Shown here: positions 47,584-59,956 of the stretch, piece by piece
How positions within the stretch are numbered: position 1 is the first letter of the stretch
Layout: each line of letters opens with the position of its first letter
Assembly (NCBI GenBank): GCA_033398695.1
Contig: JAWKAU010000035.1
Span: 496,001-560,000, forward strand
Source of the DNA: Orobanche coerulescens
Taxonomy: Eukaryota > Streptophyta > Magnoliopsida > Lamiales > Orobanchaceae
Length of the DNA stretch: 64,000 nt
Direction: 5' to 3'
Notes under the pieces: model-generated
What the model saw: only the letters and a program-made list of their open reading frames with translations
What the model was told of the DNA's origin: nothing
Database searches by the model: none
Translations under genes and position numbers: made by a program

Positions 47584-48430
47584 CACTAGAACAAAAGTGG
47601 ATTTGACTACACCAAAAAAGTGTGACGATATACATATAGTCACACATGCGTTTTCGAATGTGTGTAACAAAAGGTTGCGCGACTATAGGGTGTTTATGGT
47701 CACGTTTTTGAGTTAGTGTCCGTATCCATTAAAAAATAGTGATCAAAAGTGTTAATAAGTGTGACCGTAAACACTGTACAAGCACACAAAGCATGTTTTT
47801 TTTGTATATTTAGTCACATACAATTTAGCATAAAGTGGCCAAAAGTGTTAATAAGTGTGACCATATGCTGTTTAAAGTGAAGAAATGTGTATTTTGTGTG
47901 ACTAATGATCATCCAATTGCCACATAAATTTTATGTTTGTGTGGCCTTTTGTAATATTTAGTCACACAAAGCATGTTTGTTTGGGTATTTAGTCACATAC
48001 AATTAAGCATAAAGTGGCCAAAGGTGTTAATAAGTGTGACCATATGCTGTTTAAAGTGAAGAAATGTGTTTTTTGTGTGACTATTGATCATCCAATGGCC
48101 ACATGAATTTTATGTTTGTGTGGCCTTTTGTAATATTTAGTCACACAAAACATGTTTTTTGGGTGTATTTAGTCACATACAATTAAGCAAAAAGTGGCCA
48201 AAAGTGTTAATAAGTATGACCATATGGTGTTTAAAGTGAAGAAATGTGTATTTTGTGTGATTATTGTTCATCCAATGGTCACATGAATTTTTAGTTTGTG
48301 TGGCATTTTGTAATATTTAGTCACACATCGAATTAAACAAAGAGTGACCAATAATACTGATAAGCGTGACCATATTATGTCGGTGCATCTTTTAGTCACA
48401 TATAACAAATCAATAATTTGTGTCATTATA
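47584..48430. mobile_element. CACTA (En/Spm) element, one terminus
   Basis: Begins CACTAGAACAAAAGTGG, typical of CACTA inverted ends, immediately inside the D integrase frame; AAA precedes it (possible 3-bp duplication). Subterminal repeats follow. The opposite end (a TAGTG terminus) was not found up to 56007. The element is interrupted at an (AT)n tract by the MULE-like element and presumably resumes at 52640. Confidence 0.75.
47720..48330. repeat. CACTA subterminal repeats, ~180-bp units
   Basis: Three to four units, each with TTTAGTCACATAC, AAGTGGCCAAA, GTGTTAATAAGTGTGACC and GTTTAAAGTGAAGAAATGTG, at a period of about 178-182. TGTGAC/GTCACA cores recur through them; in CACTA elements such subterminal motifs bind the element's own protein. 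Confidence 0.8.
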
Positions 48431-50009
48431 TATATATATATATATATAGGGGTGGGTTATGGAGTGAAATGGTTTAAGTGTAAGAAATAAGAATGTATCC
48501 TAACCTTACATCTATAAAGAATTAATGGTTCAGATTTAACTAGATTTGATGCTGACATCATCATTGATTCACCCGATTTTAACAACGAGGGTATTTGTGA
48601 AATGAAATTTTTTTCTCACTCATTTCCATTCATCTTATCCATCTTTTAAGGAATTCTGAATTTATTTTCAAAATTAATTTTCTCTCCCCTCATTTCAATC
48701 TATCCCTAATTTCGTCCGCTCATTTTCTCTCCCCCATTTCTTCTCATTTATGCTCCCCCATTCCAGAATTCTACCGCCGTCGCCGCTGTAATAGGGGTAG
48801 CCGTCGTCGCCACCCTCATGTGCAGTCACTGCTTTACTAGGGCACCCATCTAGTGAAGTAAACATCACCACCCTCGCGAATCTTCTAGGGCACCCATCAC
48901 GCAGCCACCGTCGACACTCTTCATTTTTACCCAGCTGTCTCGGCCGCTGTTCTAGGGCACGGGCACACCGCCGCTGCCGCTAAAATAGGTAACGTAGTTG
49001 CAGCGCTGCTTCGCCGCCATTGTTCAGCCATGGAAGACGCCACTTTGAGCAAAAAGCAATCCGGCAGAAGTAAAGGTATGACGTTGAATATATATGGGTC
49101 GTGGAAGACTCCGCTTTGCCGCCATTGTTCCGCCATGGAAGACGGCTCTTTCAGCACCTTGAGGTGATGCTTTTTGCACATTTAGAACAACTTTTAGTAT
49201 GTTTATTATTATTGGTTTACCAATATGTGTGATGTGATTTGTTAATTAGTACTTATATATGCTTAGTTTTCATTGTTAATACGTTGCTTTAGCATTGTTA
49301 CTATATTCTTTTAGCATTGCATTTTCGAAGCACACTAAAAAATAATTTATTGCAGAATGTGGCTCTTTTATAGATTTAGCACTAACTGGTATTTCTGTTA
49401 TCATATTTAATAGGTATCACTGGCACATATGGTATATAATGCTTACATAATAGTTTAGTAGCACTCTTCAAGAAGTCAGTTAGCATATAATTGAAAAAGT
49501 TTTTCTAATACTTTATGGATTGCATTGGTAATAATATTGATTTGACTTCTTATGTTATTTTCTAAAAGTTCTTAGCAATACATGTTTTGGGATCTGACTT
49601 CTTATGTTATTTTGCACACTTAAAAATGATTTGTATACAACTCTTATATTAGCATGATTATTCTGAGTAGTTAGCACAATCTTTGTAATTAGTAAGCACA
49701 TTTAATATTATTTTGCAGCATAAGTGTTTTTATTATCAGCACATTTAGCTGATTGTTTCTGCACATTTATAATAATTTTTCAGCACATTTAGCTGATGGT
49801 TTCTGCACATTTAGAAAAAAAATTAAGCAGTAATATTTGTGCTAAGTAGTGTAATGTGATTTATTAGTAAATATAATTTTATTTTATTTTTTGCAATCTG
49901 TAAATTTCTTGAGAGCTTAAATTATTATTATTATATTTTTTTACAAATAATGATAAGGGTAAAGCAAATGGAGATGGGACACTAAAGCGTCGAATGGACC
50001 TAATCATTT

Positions 50010-50306
50010 GAAGAGGCCAAGAAATGAGGATGAGGAAGCTAGCGAAGAGACAGACGAGGAAGTCAACATAAAGGCAAATGTTGAAGTTAGCAGAGACGAG
50101 GAAAATGAAGATAAAAATGAGGAGGAGGATGAAGAAACGAAGAGGATGGGGATGAAGATAATGAGGAGGCCGTAAAGCAAGTTAACGAAGAGGACGATGA
50201 GCAAGTTAATGATGAGGCTAGTGAGGAAGACGATGAAATGGACGGTAAATACAATGATGAAGACGAGACCGACCATTCCCAATCATTCCTAGTAGGTGCA
50301 ATTTGA
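50010..50306 (+). pseudogene. Acidic exon-like segment
   Basis: Plus strand, about 95 codons dominated by Glu and Asp (KRPRNEDEEASEETDEE, then NEEDDEQVNDEASEEDDE), with one frameshift near 50150 and a stop at 50304-50306. A KRPRN-like basic patch precedes it. It resembles the acidic stretch of a nuclear protein but cannot be assigned. It lies on the strand opposite the FAR1 exon, so it may be a captured fragment. Confidence 0.45.
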
Positions 50307-50918
50307 AGATGTTCCGCATTACTTTGTCCGAAAATGGTTTTTACTCTTGCACATATAAGTATTCCATTTGCGCGAATGTTCTCTTTTAACTTCTTATTAT
50401 ACGATATTCATTTTATCCACTCAGGATAATTCATTTCCGTGTAAATTTTAATGTTGGTATTAGAATATTGTTATTTGACATTTTTTGAAGTGTAGCATCT
50501 TTATATGAATGATTTATTACACTATATATACATGGTATAATATCTATCACGTGTCAAGATAAGCACCACAAGTTATATTACCTAGCACGTTATTCATATC
50601 AACGTTGTACACATCTGTTGAATAGTAATTTACCACAAGTTATATAAACTAGTATGATAAGCACCACAAGATATATTACCTAGCACACTATTCATATCAA
50701 CGTTGCACACAAGGTATAATACCTATCACGTGTCACAACATAAGCATAAACTTGTACAACATTAATTTACCTAAATTCAAAATATACCAATTCAAACTAT
50801 TTATCTTCCAAAAAAATAAAGCACAACACATTGTATCAAAATTGACTGCATTGTACACAATAAAACATAACAAAAAAGATCACATAATTGGAACATAACC
50901 AGAACCGCACTCTATTTT

Positions 50919-51306
50919 TCAATTTGCAGCACACACAAAATAAATAATTAGCACAACATTTCTGATTTTTAAAAATACAAACCAAATTGAAATCATATCA
51001 TGCTTGTGGGCCTCAGTAAATCTTCTAATGACATATCCTACACAACCTTCTAATCGGATGACTACACGAGCTTTACATCCAGTTCTGGTATCCATTACGT
51101 CGTTTTTAGTTACCAGAAAGTACTTTATTGGCAACGTTCTTTGATCCCTCCTTATTACATACCACATACCGCCAAACAATATTCTTATCTTTGGATTTGA
51201 CAGTCGTTGCCTTGCGCACTTGAAACCCACAATCAGAAGCGTAATCCTTATAAAAAACTTCCGCCTCTTTCAAATTCTGGAAAACCTTACCCACGTAAGG
51301 TTTCAT
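50919..51306 (-). pseudogene. FAR1-type DNA-binding domain, frameshifted
   Basis: Minus strand: KPYVGKVFQNLKEAEVFYKDYA, GFQVRK and VCNKEGSK (51306-51110), then in another frame TGCKARVVIRLEG, GYVIRRFTEAHKHDM (about 51100-50990). The Cys, Cys, His-x-His pattern and order match the FAR1/FHY3 WRKY-GCM1 zinc finger, which derives from Mutator-like transposases. A frameshift near 51110 splits it, and the usual transposase and SWIM parts are absent. Could be a degenerate MULE or a captured FRS gene piece. Confidence 0.8.
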
Positions 51307-52639
51307 ACCTTCTTTGCAAGAAGGTACAATAAATTTGGTGACATCTTCCGACGTACTTCCCCCCGCTGAAAATTCAAAAATAACAACTCAATTAAACAAC
51401 AAATTTTTTAATATGCAAGCAGAAAACATATTACGTGCAGAACGTAAAGATTCTATGCTAAAGAGTCAATATAAATTATGGCATTCTGTAAAACATAATA
51501 AATACCAAAAGCTAACAAAAAGAGTGCTACTGAATTGTGCGAAAGTGCAAAAAGAAACATCCTACAATTAAGACAACATTCAATGCCAAGATATAACACA
51601 AAAAGTGCTACTGATTGTACGAAAGTGCAACCAAGAAACTTTCAACTAAAACACAATGCAATGTCAAAAAAAATCATAAATACTGCTACTGAGTTGTGAA
51701 AGGTGCCAACACATAAAGCCTTCAGCCAAAACAGAAATGAATGCCAATAAAAAACATATAAAGTGCTACGGATATGTTCAAAAGTGCAACATAAATATCC
51801 TTCACCTAGGATTGTAATGCATTGCTATATATTAAAAAAAAAATAAGACTAAAAAAACAGTGAACGAAAAAAAACCACGTACAACTAAACGAGATAAATA
51901 AATATCAAACGACTGAAGAAAGAAAATACTGACGAAATTAGCAAATAAAAATTGAATTGGAATAAAAATATGTATAAATGAAAAAATATGAAATAAATGA
52001 ACGAAAAAAATTCAACGAATTTATTTTGAATACCAGCGAGAAAACTGCGTATAACTGAACATTGATTGAATAAGAACGAACAAACGAACAAAAATATTAC
52101 CAAATTGGTTGAATTGAATACGAACAAACGAACAAAAATAAGAACAAACAATGAACAAAAAAAAAATACCTGTAGAAACCATAATTCCGAATTGAATTGA
52201 CGAGAAGTTATCTGCAGTTTAGAGAAACAAGACAAAAAACCAAAGCTGAACGTAGGGATTATATTTGCGGCAATTTACTGTATGAAATTAGGGTATAAAT
52301 GATGGAGAAAGGATGAAGGATGGAGGAAAGAGATAAAAGGATGAAGGAACGAGAAAACAAAACCACGTCCAAAATTTCCGCTTACACGATCTTTGGAGAT
52401 GGGAAAGTGAGATATAAAATCCCATGATTATAGGAAATACCAAACATACAATCTGTATAATTACAAATATATCCCCACAAAAATATTCCGCGTAGCACAC
52501 TTAGGCTAAATTCTTAGCACAACGTGACCAAATCGCAACCATTGATCACCAAAGATCAAAGGCCCAAAATCATTCTTATTTCTTACCGAAAAAAGCTTTC
52601 CTACCTGAACCTATCCCTATATATATATATATATAACAT

Positions 52640-53240
52640 AATTAAAAACAAAAAGCAATTTCAAATTGAATAAAACTCGAATGTATATAAGTGGACCAAA
52701 TATACAATTATAATGTCGTACATAATCAAATTCTCAACTACCATAATTTAAAGACTTTTGACTCCTCGCCGTCCTAGCTTGCCTTTGCACGGTTTCACGA
52801 GAGACATAATCTTTGCGCTTCGATTGTAATTTTTGTCCAGAATTGTTGTCACTAATCTTTTGTATCGTAGTCGGTGGTGTAATATGTAGTAAACAAAAGG
52901 CGCTTGTATCAAACACTGAATTAAATATGAAGAATTATATATATGTAGGTTGAAAAAACACATGTATGTACCTCCTCATCAAGAACAACTTGATTCTTTG
53001 GCCATGCAAAGATCCAAGATCAAAACAGCATGAAAATCAAACAATATCTTTATTAACATCAAAGATCCATGATCAAAACAGCATGAAAATCAAACAATAT
53101 CTTTATTAAAAAAACTTGTTCACAACATGAAATTGAGCTAAATGATTATGATCAAAACCACATGAAATATTCCTGGATTGTACTTATCTGCCACTAACTG
53201 TTGGTGGCTCTATTTGTCAAACGATAAACCATTTGCAGCG
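52640..53240 (-). other. Probable CACTA interior with short Lys/Arg-rich frame
   Basis: Resumes after the MULE-like right end. A minus-strand frame at 52734-52916 (SGQKLQSKRKDYVSRETVQRQ) could be a C-terminal exon of an unknown protein. A direct repeat (CATGAAAATCAAACAATATC) occurs near 53030 and 53080. No family recognised. Confidence 0.35.
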
Positions 53241-53289
53241 ACAAAGACATTACATTTTGTGAAGGGAGTTGCCTGAGATTTGTGTTCAC

Positions 53290-53575
53290 CCTATTGTACA
53301 TTATCACCCCTTTTAGCCGCAATTTCAGCACCAAAACACCCTTCTTTCAGCCCACGTTTCAGCACGCAAACACGCCCATTTCATCCCTATTTAAGCACCT
53401 AAACCCACCCACCTCAGGTCCCATTTCAGCAACCAAACCCACCCGTTGCAGCCCCCATTTCGACAACCAAAACGCACACACCTCTTTTAGCCGCAATTTA
53501 AGCACAAAAAACCCCTCCTTTGAGCCCCTTTTTAGTACCTAAACACTCTCCTTTCAGCCCCCATTTAAGCCCCTA
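53290..53575. repeat. Degenerate minisatellite (TTTCAGC...CCAAAC...CCACCC)
   Basis: About eight imperfect units of 30-40 bp built on CCATTTCAGCACCTAAACACCC. Strong strand asymmetry in purines. Open frames through it are Pro/Thr/His-rich by composition only. Confidence 0.7.
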
Positions 53576-54280
53576 TAGGTTGCATATCATGTACAACAAG
53601 AACAACCTACTGTGGAACAGTTTGCATACCATTTGCAGCATGAACACCTTACGGTCATTGTGAAACCTAAAGATGATTTGAATGAAAAGAAAAATATTAA
53701 CACTTTGTTCTCAAGAAAAAAATAGGAAGAAAGTGAAAGTAAAGTAAAGAAAGAGGAAGTAAAGAAAGAGAGAGGAAGAAAAGTTCACTTTCACCCCAAA
53801 GTGGAGTGAAAGTTTTCAAAGCAAAATCTCACCACTTTCCCTCATTTTCTTACACTTTACTTCCTAAGAAAAACTTGAGAACACAACTAAAATCACTTTC
53901 TTTTACTTTCATCTATTTTACTCAACTTGAGAACAGAGTGTAAGGAAAGGAAAAAAAATCCCATGTCAAAAAGCCAATGTTATATAAATGTTGAAAACAT
54001 CATACCGTGATACAAAGAGTGGGAGGGAACAGTAGTTGGCGCAACTGTTTGTCCAGCCTAGTAGTACTTCCCGCATATCTAATTAAAAGACGCAAAAATA
54101 TTTATATGAATATGCGCTATAAATATTGAATTTTGTAGGGAAATAAGCATCAGCCAGTCATATTACCTTCACGGGCGCGACCTTATTGGTTATTCTTTTG
54201 AACTAAGGTAAGAGTAGACACGACAATTGCTTCAGCTACAATGCGGAAAAATAATAGCGCGTACGTTCATTATATGCAAA
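53576..54280. other. Low-complexity interval
   Basis: 53690-53940 is rich in GAAAG/CTTTC runs that form an imperfect inverted pair (AAAGAGAGAGGAAG and TTTTACTTTCA side). Nothing coding is recognised between 53576 and 54280. Confidence 0.5.
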
Positions 54281-54282
54281 TG

Positions 54283-54770
54283 CTAACAGGTAAAAACATT
54301 ACATACTGCATTCGAAAGTTTACCATTCGATTTCCATTGGCTGCTTGTTTGATCTACCGCATCATAAGGTTCACGTGTCCAAGACAAATCCATTTCATGG
54401 CAGAATACATTGGCTTCACGAACACTACGCGCCACAAAATCAAGCACTACCGGTCCCGAAACATCATCTGAATTGATCATTGGCTTAGTGTTATTCTAAA
54501 CTGGGACTAAAACATTAATAGAAAAAAAATCGTCTGCAGACATGTTCCTTACTGGCATAAATACATACACATAGGTTATACCAGGCTGTGGGCAAAAATT
54601 CGTACGATCACAAACAACGCCTGTAGTAAAATCAAACACTTTGAGTCACCACACTCCCCGCCTACAATCGTTGATCTAAAATTGTCAATATACACGTACA
54701 GAACTGGTTCTCCCTGAGTCCTGCATTCCAGAAACAAACTATGCATCATGTCATCATTATAAAGGTTGCG
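54283..54770 (-). pseudogene. Unidentified broken gene
   Basis: Minus strand, two adjoining stretches: LFLECRTQGEPVLYVYIDNF and RSTIVGGECGD at 54765-54640, and, after frame changes, SGPVVLDFVARSVREANVF, MDLSWTREPYDAVDQ at 54480-54290. Composition is protein-like and unlike the surrounding DNA, and intervening frames also read sensibly (CPQPGITYVYVF). No family recognised. It may be a host gene piece captured by the CACTA element. Confidence 0.4.
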
Positions 54771-56007
54771 TTACACCTAATTGTTGTACTACTTTTGTTG
54801 ATATTGTTACTTTTGTTGATATTGTTACTATAACAATATTCTGAGACAAATCTCACAACCAATTTACACAACCAACTTCAAAACATAACCCCATATCATT
54901 TAAAAGTTACAGTAAAACATACTACAAAATACATAGTAGCTTTTTTCCAGCCTTATCAACTTATTCAATTGATCTTAAGGACTTTATAAGCTCAAATGGA
55001 TAACCTCATGAGCCATAAAAATGAGTTTATCAAATTTTTGGTAACCTTGTCCATCAAATAAGCTTAGAAAAATAACCCCTAAAGTCATAATAAGCTCATC
55101 AAAATTTAGCACTAAACTTACAACCATTAACACAAATAACATATAACAAACCACCTTTAACAATCTTCTTGGTCAATATTTTAACCTCCTAATAAGTATC
55201 AATATACCACCCACAATATATCACTAATTTCATATAATAGCATAAAGAAATATCAATCCTAATAGCATGCTGACATCAATACTATACTGCTTCTAGTATA
55301 CCAAATGCATCACAGCACTAGAAGTCTAGAACTAAATATGGGAACATAATCAGGATATTGTTCTTCATAAACAATAATCTATATGCAAAGGTCATATACA
55401 CACAAAGTCGAGGAGAACACCTCCAAGGAAAGAACTGGAAATTATATTTGTAGGAGGTGCTAAATCTAAGTGAACAAATTGCAAGTCTATAACAAATAAA
55501 ATTGAAAATGAAAACTAAGCATAAGTTAGCATTCATTACTTATAATTAGTATGTAATGAACTTCAATAGTAGAAAACTGATGTTCCCACTTATATAAATT
55601 TGGGGTCACATAAACCCTAATCTATAAAATCACAAAATCACAAAGTTAACACATGGATACTTCAAATCGATTTCCTAAATACAATAAAGTACCTAATTTA
55701 TGGATAAATGAACTTTAAATTGGTGTCAATTGCTAGACCGACGACTGGTTTGTGGTGATTAGAGATGGTTGTCGGTTGACCACAGAGGCGAGAGACGATG
55801 TTAGAGAGATGAAGAAAACTAGTTTGGGGAGAAAATACTATGAAGAGGATTTTAGATCTGAGATAACAGATAAACATGGGAGAGGGACTATTTGATTTTG
55901 GGGAAAAACTTAGGCGGGGCTTTGTTAAAAGTTGGGAGGGAAATTATTCTTGGCCAAAACTTAATTGCGGGACATGTTATAGATAAATTTAACACATTTT
56001 TGTTTTT
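54771..56007. other. Non-coding interval left of element E
   Basis: AT-rich. A tandem ACTTTTGTTGATATTGTT repeat lies at about 54790-54830. Read on the minus strand, 55990-55720 looks like a CT-rich transcript leader with an intron donor possibility, so it may be the 5' end of the unidentified gene. The junction with E is at about 56008. Confidence 0.4.
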
Positions 56008-59000
56008 ATAAAATATTGTTTTAAATCCTTATATATTTTGCTAGACCCCGGGTGGATAGAGTACGGGGTAGCATGAGCTTCTCTTAGGATAGAATTCCTT
56101 AATTCATTATCTGCGGGTACACAAACTCGGTTCCTGAAGCGTATCAATCCATCCTCGTGTATCACAAAGCCAGGAGCTTTCCCTTGAGTTATTTCATCGC
56201 GAACTCGAGATAAGAATGGGTCCGTAACTTGCTTCGATCTAATTATATCCTCAAGGGACGATGAAATCTCAAGTGTACAGAGTTGTCCTTGAATACGCTG
56301 TAACCATACTTCAATTTCCGGCCTCACCAATTTTAACTGCAATTCCCTCTGAGTTGTTAGGCGGGCAAACATCCGCTCCTGTACTGTTTTACGACTCAAA
56401 GCATCAGCAACTACATTTGCTTTGCCCGGATGATAAAGGATCTCGATATCACAGTCTTTGATGAGTTCTAGCCACCTTCTCTGCCTCATGTTTAACTCCT
56501 TCTGAGTAAAAATGTACTTCAGGCTCTTGTGATCAGTAAAAATCTGACAGGTAACTCCATACAGATAATGACGCCGGATTTTTAAAGCAAACACCACGGC
56601 TCTAAGCTCTAAATCATGGGTGGGGTAGTTGACCTCGTAAGGTCGTAGCTGTCTCGATGCATAGGAGATCACCTTCCCGTTAGGCATTAGTACACACTCA
56701 AGGCCCTGTTTAGATGCGTCACTATACACTACAAACCCTTCCGTTCCTTTCGGTAGGACTAAAATAGGTGCCAAAATCAAACAATTCTTAAGTTCATCAA
56801 AACTCCGCTGACATGCCTCTGACCATAAATACTTCTTATCCTTCCTCAGCAAATTAGTCATTGGTTGGGCAATTTTGGAAAAACCTTCCACGAACCGTCG
56901 GTAATAACCTGCTAGTCCCAAGAAACTGTGTACTTCCTTAACGTTCTTTGGTGGTAACCAGTCTCGGATAGCTTCTGTCTTCTGTGGGTCTACTCGCACC
57001 CCATCAGCTGATATCACATGTTCGAGAAAGATAACTTCATTCATCCAGAACTCACATTTAGAAAACTTTCCATAAAGCTGCTCCCGCCTTAACGCCTCGA
57101 GAACCAGATGGAGATGACGCTCGTGCTCTTCATGGTCACGAGAATAGATCAGAATGTTGTCAATAAAAATGACTACAAAGCGATCCAGATAATTAATAAA
57201 GACTCGATTCATCAGTTCCATGAATACTGCCGGTGCATTCGTCAGTCCAAAAGGCATCACTACGAACTCATAATGCCCATAGCGAGTACGAAAAGCGGTC
57301 TTCGAAATATCAGACTCACGAATCCTCAACTGATGGTAACCAGACCTCAAGTCGATCTTAGAAAACACAGCAGCCCCCTAAAGCTGATCCAATAAATCAT
57401 CAATATGCGGCAATGGATATTTGTTCTTAATGGTTACCCTGTTCAGCTCACGATAATCAATACACAGACGTAGGGATCCATCCTTCTTCCGTACAAATAG
57501 TACTGGTGCTCCCCAAGGGGACGCGCTAGGTCTAATGTAGCCCTTCTCGGTCAAATCCTCAAGTTGGCTCTTCATCTCCTGCATCTCAGTCGGAGCCATA
57601 CGATACGGTGCTTTTGAAAGCGGGGACGTACCAGGCTCTAGCTCAAAATTGAATTCTACATCATGATGTGGAGGTAAGCCTGGCAACTGATCTGGAAATA
57701 CATCTGGGTAGTCTCAGACTACCGGAATATTGACCAGTTCAACTGGTCGATCTGTTGTCTTGGTCATGTAACACCTATAGCCAATACATCATTGATTAAG
57801 TAGTTTCACTGTTTTCATAGCGCTGATGATTCTCCCGGAACGACTGGGATTGTCACCCTGGAAGGTACACTCAACACCATCGTCAGATGTGACGATCACG
57901 GTTCGCTTGCGGACACTAATTATGGCATCATGATGGTCCATCCAATCGATACCCAAGATCACATTATCTTTAGGTAAATCGACCACAATTAAATTTGACA
58001 ACCACTCACGGTCGTTCATACGAATCGAGCAGTCCTGAACTTCACGATTCCCAATAATCCTTCTACCATCAGGTAGTCCAATTATATAAGGTTCACAATT
58101 GATAACATGCTCTAATTGCAAACGACTCAAACAAGAAACAGATAAAAAAGGAGTGTGAAGCACCGGTATCAAAAAGAACATAGACAGGCTGAGATTGGAT
58201 CTCGAGAGTACCTGCAATCATGCTGGCTTCGGGATCTTCAGCCTTCTTCATCTCGTAGACTCTGGGTTTTGCAGCCCCGACACCAGAGGTACCAGCTTGA
58301 TTTCCACGCCCTATCCCTTTGTTTGCCCCGGTAGTCCGATAAGAAGCGGACGGAGGTACACGGTCCTGAACTGAAGACTGTACTGGAGCATGAGGTGCTG
58401 TGGGAGTACGTCCTGGCCCACTCCTGCAATAACGAGCACGATGTCCATTTTTCCCACAAGTATGGCATGACACGACTGGCCTTGGGCATTTCGAATTGAT
58501 GTGCCCCTGGTCTCCACAGTTATAGCACACAACAGATAGGCTGACCGCTCGAGGTTGCGATCCAGTTGGCTTCGACGCCGTAGGTTGCCATTCAGAAGGA
58601 TTTGACACTGGTTGGGGCCTCTTGAATGTTCCCCGGTTGCTGTCTGACTGGTTCTGGTTCCTGAATTTCTTGTTGTTAGACTGCGGTTGCTTCTTGGAAA
58701 TTTCTTTCACGGTCAATTCGTACTCTAGAGCCTTCTCAAAGAACTCCAGTAGGGTCACACAATGATGGTTCAACAGTTGCATTCTCATTCGGGGTTTAAG
58801 CCTTTTGAGAAAGTACTTGATCTTATCTGCCTCCATTTGGACAATCGTCGCGGCAAAAAGAAGAAGTGCCTGGAATTTCTCGGCGATAGATAGTACGTCA
58901 TCATCTTCGGATGGGTCCGGGTTCAGAATTTCTGATAGTTTGGCCTCGCGGAGAGGACCCGGATAGTAACGGTCTAGCATGAGATTTTTAAATTCCTCCC

Positions 59001-59511
59001 AAGTACATACGCCATCAGCTGGCCTCACCGAAAGCCACCAAGTGTGGGCGCCCTTGCCCAAGTAGTAAGCTGCTACGGAGACGCGATTCTCTGCTGGACC
59101 GTTTACCATATCGAACAATTTCACTAAGTGTTCGATCCAATGCACGATATCAGCCGGCTCGGAGGAACCTTCAAAAATCAGGGGTCGCTGGCGAGAGATG
59201 TTGCTGATGATCCGACTCACCGGTCCGCCATGTACAGGGGGTGGCCCCTAATGCTGGTCGGTAGCAGCTCTCTGCATAGTTTCCTTTAACTGACCCATTT
59301 GGGTCATCTGAGCCATCATGCCCTGCATCACAGTGTAAGGATCGACATGAGCATCCTCGCGTCCAGTGTGGTGCGATTGATCCCTAGAAGGCTAATCACT
59401 GCCTGCGGAACTATGCTCTACATTCGCTCGCCTGTTGGCTCGTGGTATCGGGATTCGGCCCCTTCCGCGGCCTCGTACCCCTCTGCCACGACCTCTCAAA
59501 TTTCTTTCCAT
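56008..59511 (-). pseudogene. Chromovirus E1 gag-pol, lacking integrase
   Basis: Gag from Met at 59511 (RGRGRGVRGRGRGR start), two TAG stops in gag (near 59390 and 59247), Gag core 59150-58800, two CCHC knuckles (CYNCGDQGHINSKC, CHTCGKNGHRARYC, 58530-58430), protease DTGASHSF near 58150 with a frameshift, RT 57686-56950 with [18 protein letters not shown] and [12 protein letters not shown], RNase H about 56780-56390, H2C2 finger to 56008. The RT active site reads IDN rather than IDD, which should abolish activity. A CAG-to-TAG stop lies at 57378-57380 and a TGA near 57715. The integrase, chromodomain and 3' LTR are missing; the frame ends at DLKQY. Confidence 0.92.
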
Positions 59512-59940
59512 ACTGAAAGAATCAATTCGTAAAGATAACCATAAGTACAGTTCATGATACCAATCAGAATTTATGCTAAGTTAATGGCAGTAAGAAATTA
59601 CATATTCAATAAAACAGTTCGTAATGAGTTATCGTCACTACGAGGGTCACACAGAATATCATATCGACATTTGAGTCGAATGATTTTAATCATATAATCA
59701 ATGCAGAATTTTATTTGTATCATCAATCAGATAATTCCTGCCACAAACCCTTAGAATGCCAAGATCAACAAAGATATCCATTCAGATATCAATATCATGT
59801 TAGTAATTTAATCATGGTTCATAAAGTACGTACCGCATTTGGCTCGTAGGATCAGGCGCTCGCACGGGTCACACGTGACACGAAGGTCTCTTGATACTAG
59901 TTCAATACAAAAAGACTTTAAAAAAAAATGACAGTTTGCT

Positions 59941-59951
59941 CTCTGATACCA
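59941..59951 (-). other. Primer binding site of E1 (initiator tRNA-Met)
   Basis: Minus strand TGGTATCAGAG, five bases from LTR-E. The leader to gag (59512-59940) has no other feature seen. Confidence 0.88.
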
Positions 59952-59956
59952 TCTTC

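Larger units (their letters stand above)
48448..52618. mobile_element. MULE-like element inserted in a TA microsatellite
   Basis: Both outer flanks are (AT)n. The ends AGGGGTGGGTT... and, inverted, AGGGATAGGTT... are imperfect 48-bp inverted repeats sharing GTAAGAAATAAGAATG at the inner side; similarity continues further in (AATGGTT). The inside holds a FAR1 DNA-binding domain on the minus strand and an acidic exon on the plus strand. No transposase core is seen. Class is inferred from the FAR1 domain and the ends; the AT tract hides any 9-bp duplication. Regions 48620-49980, 50310-50900 and 51310-52550 are AT-rich with repeated TTAGCACA-like words and no recognisable gene. Confidence 0.65.

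Noticed and set aside
50004..50282. Ser/Leu/Phe-rich minus-strand frame
   Set aside because: It is the complement of the acidic exon-like segment on the plus strand, which has the more natural protein composition.
51885..52235. Phe/Leu-rich 116-codon open frame resembling a membrane protein
   Set aside because: The region is a run of AAAT/ATTT-rich DNA. The hydrophobic composition follows from base content and there is no conserved feature.
47148..59511. D integrase tail and E1 pol as two halves of one element split by the CACTA element
   Set aside because: The D chromodomain differs clearly from E2, whereas E1 and E2 are nearly identical. About 0.8 kb of integrase would also be missing between the halves.
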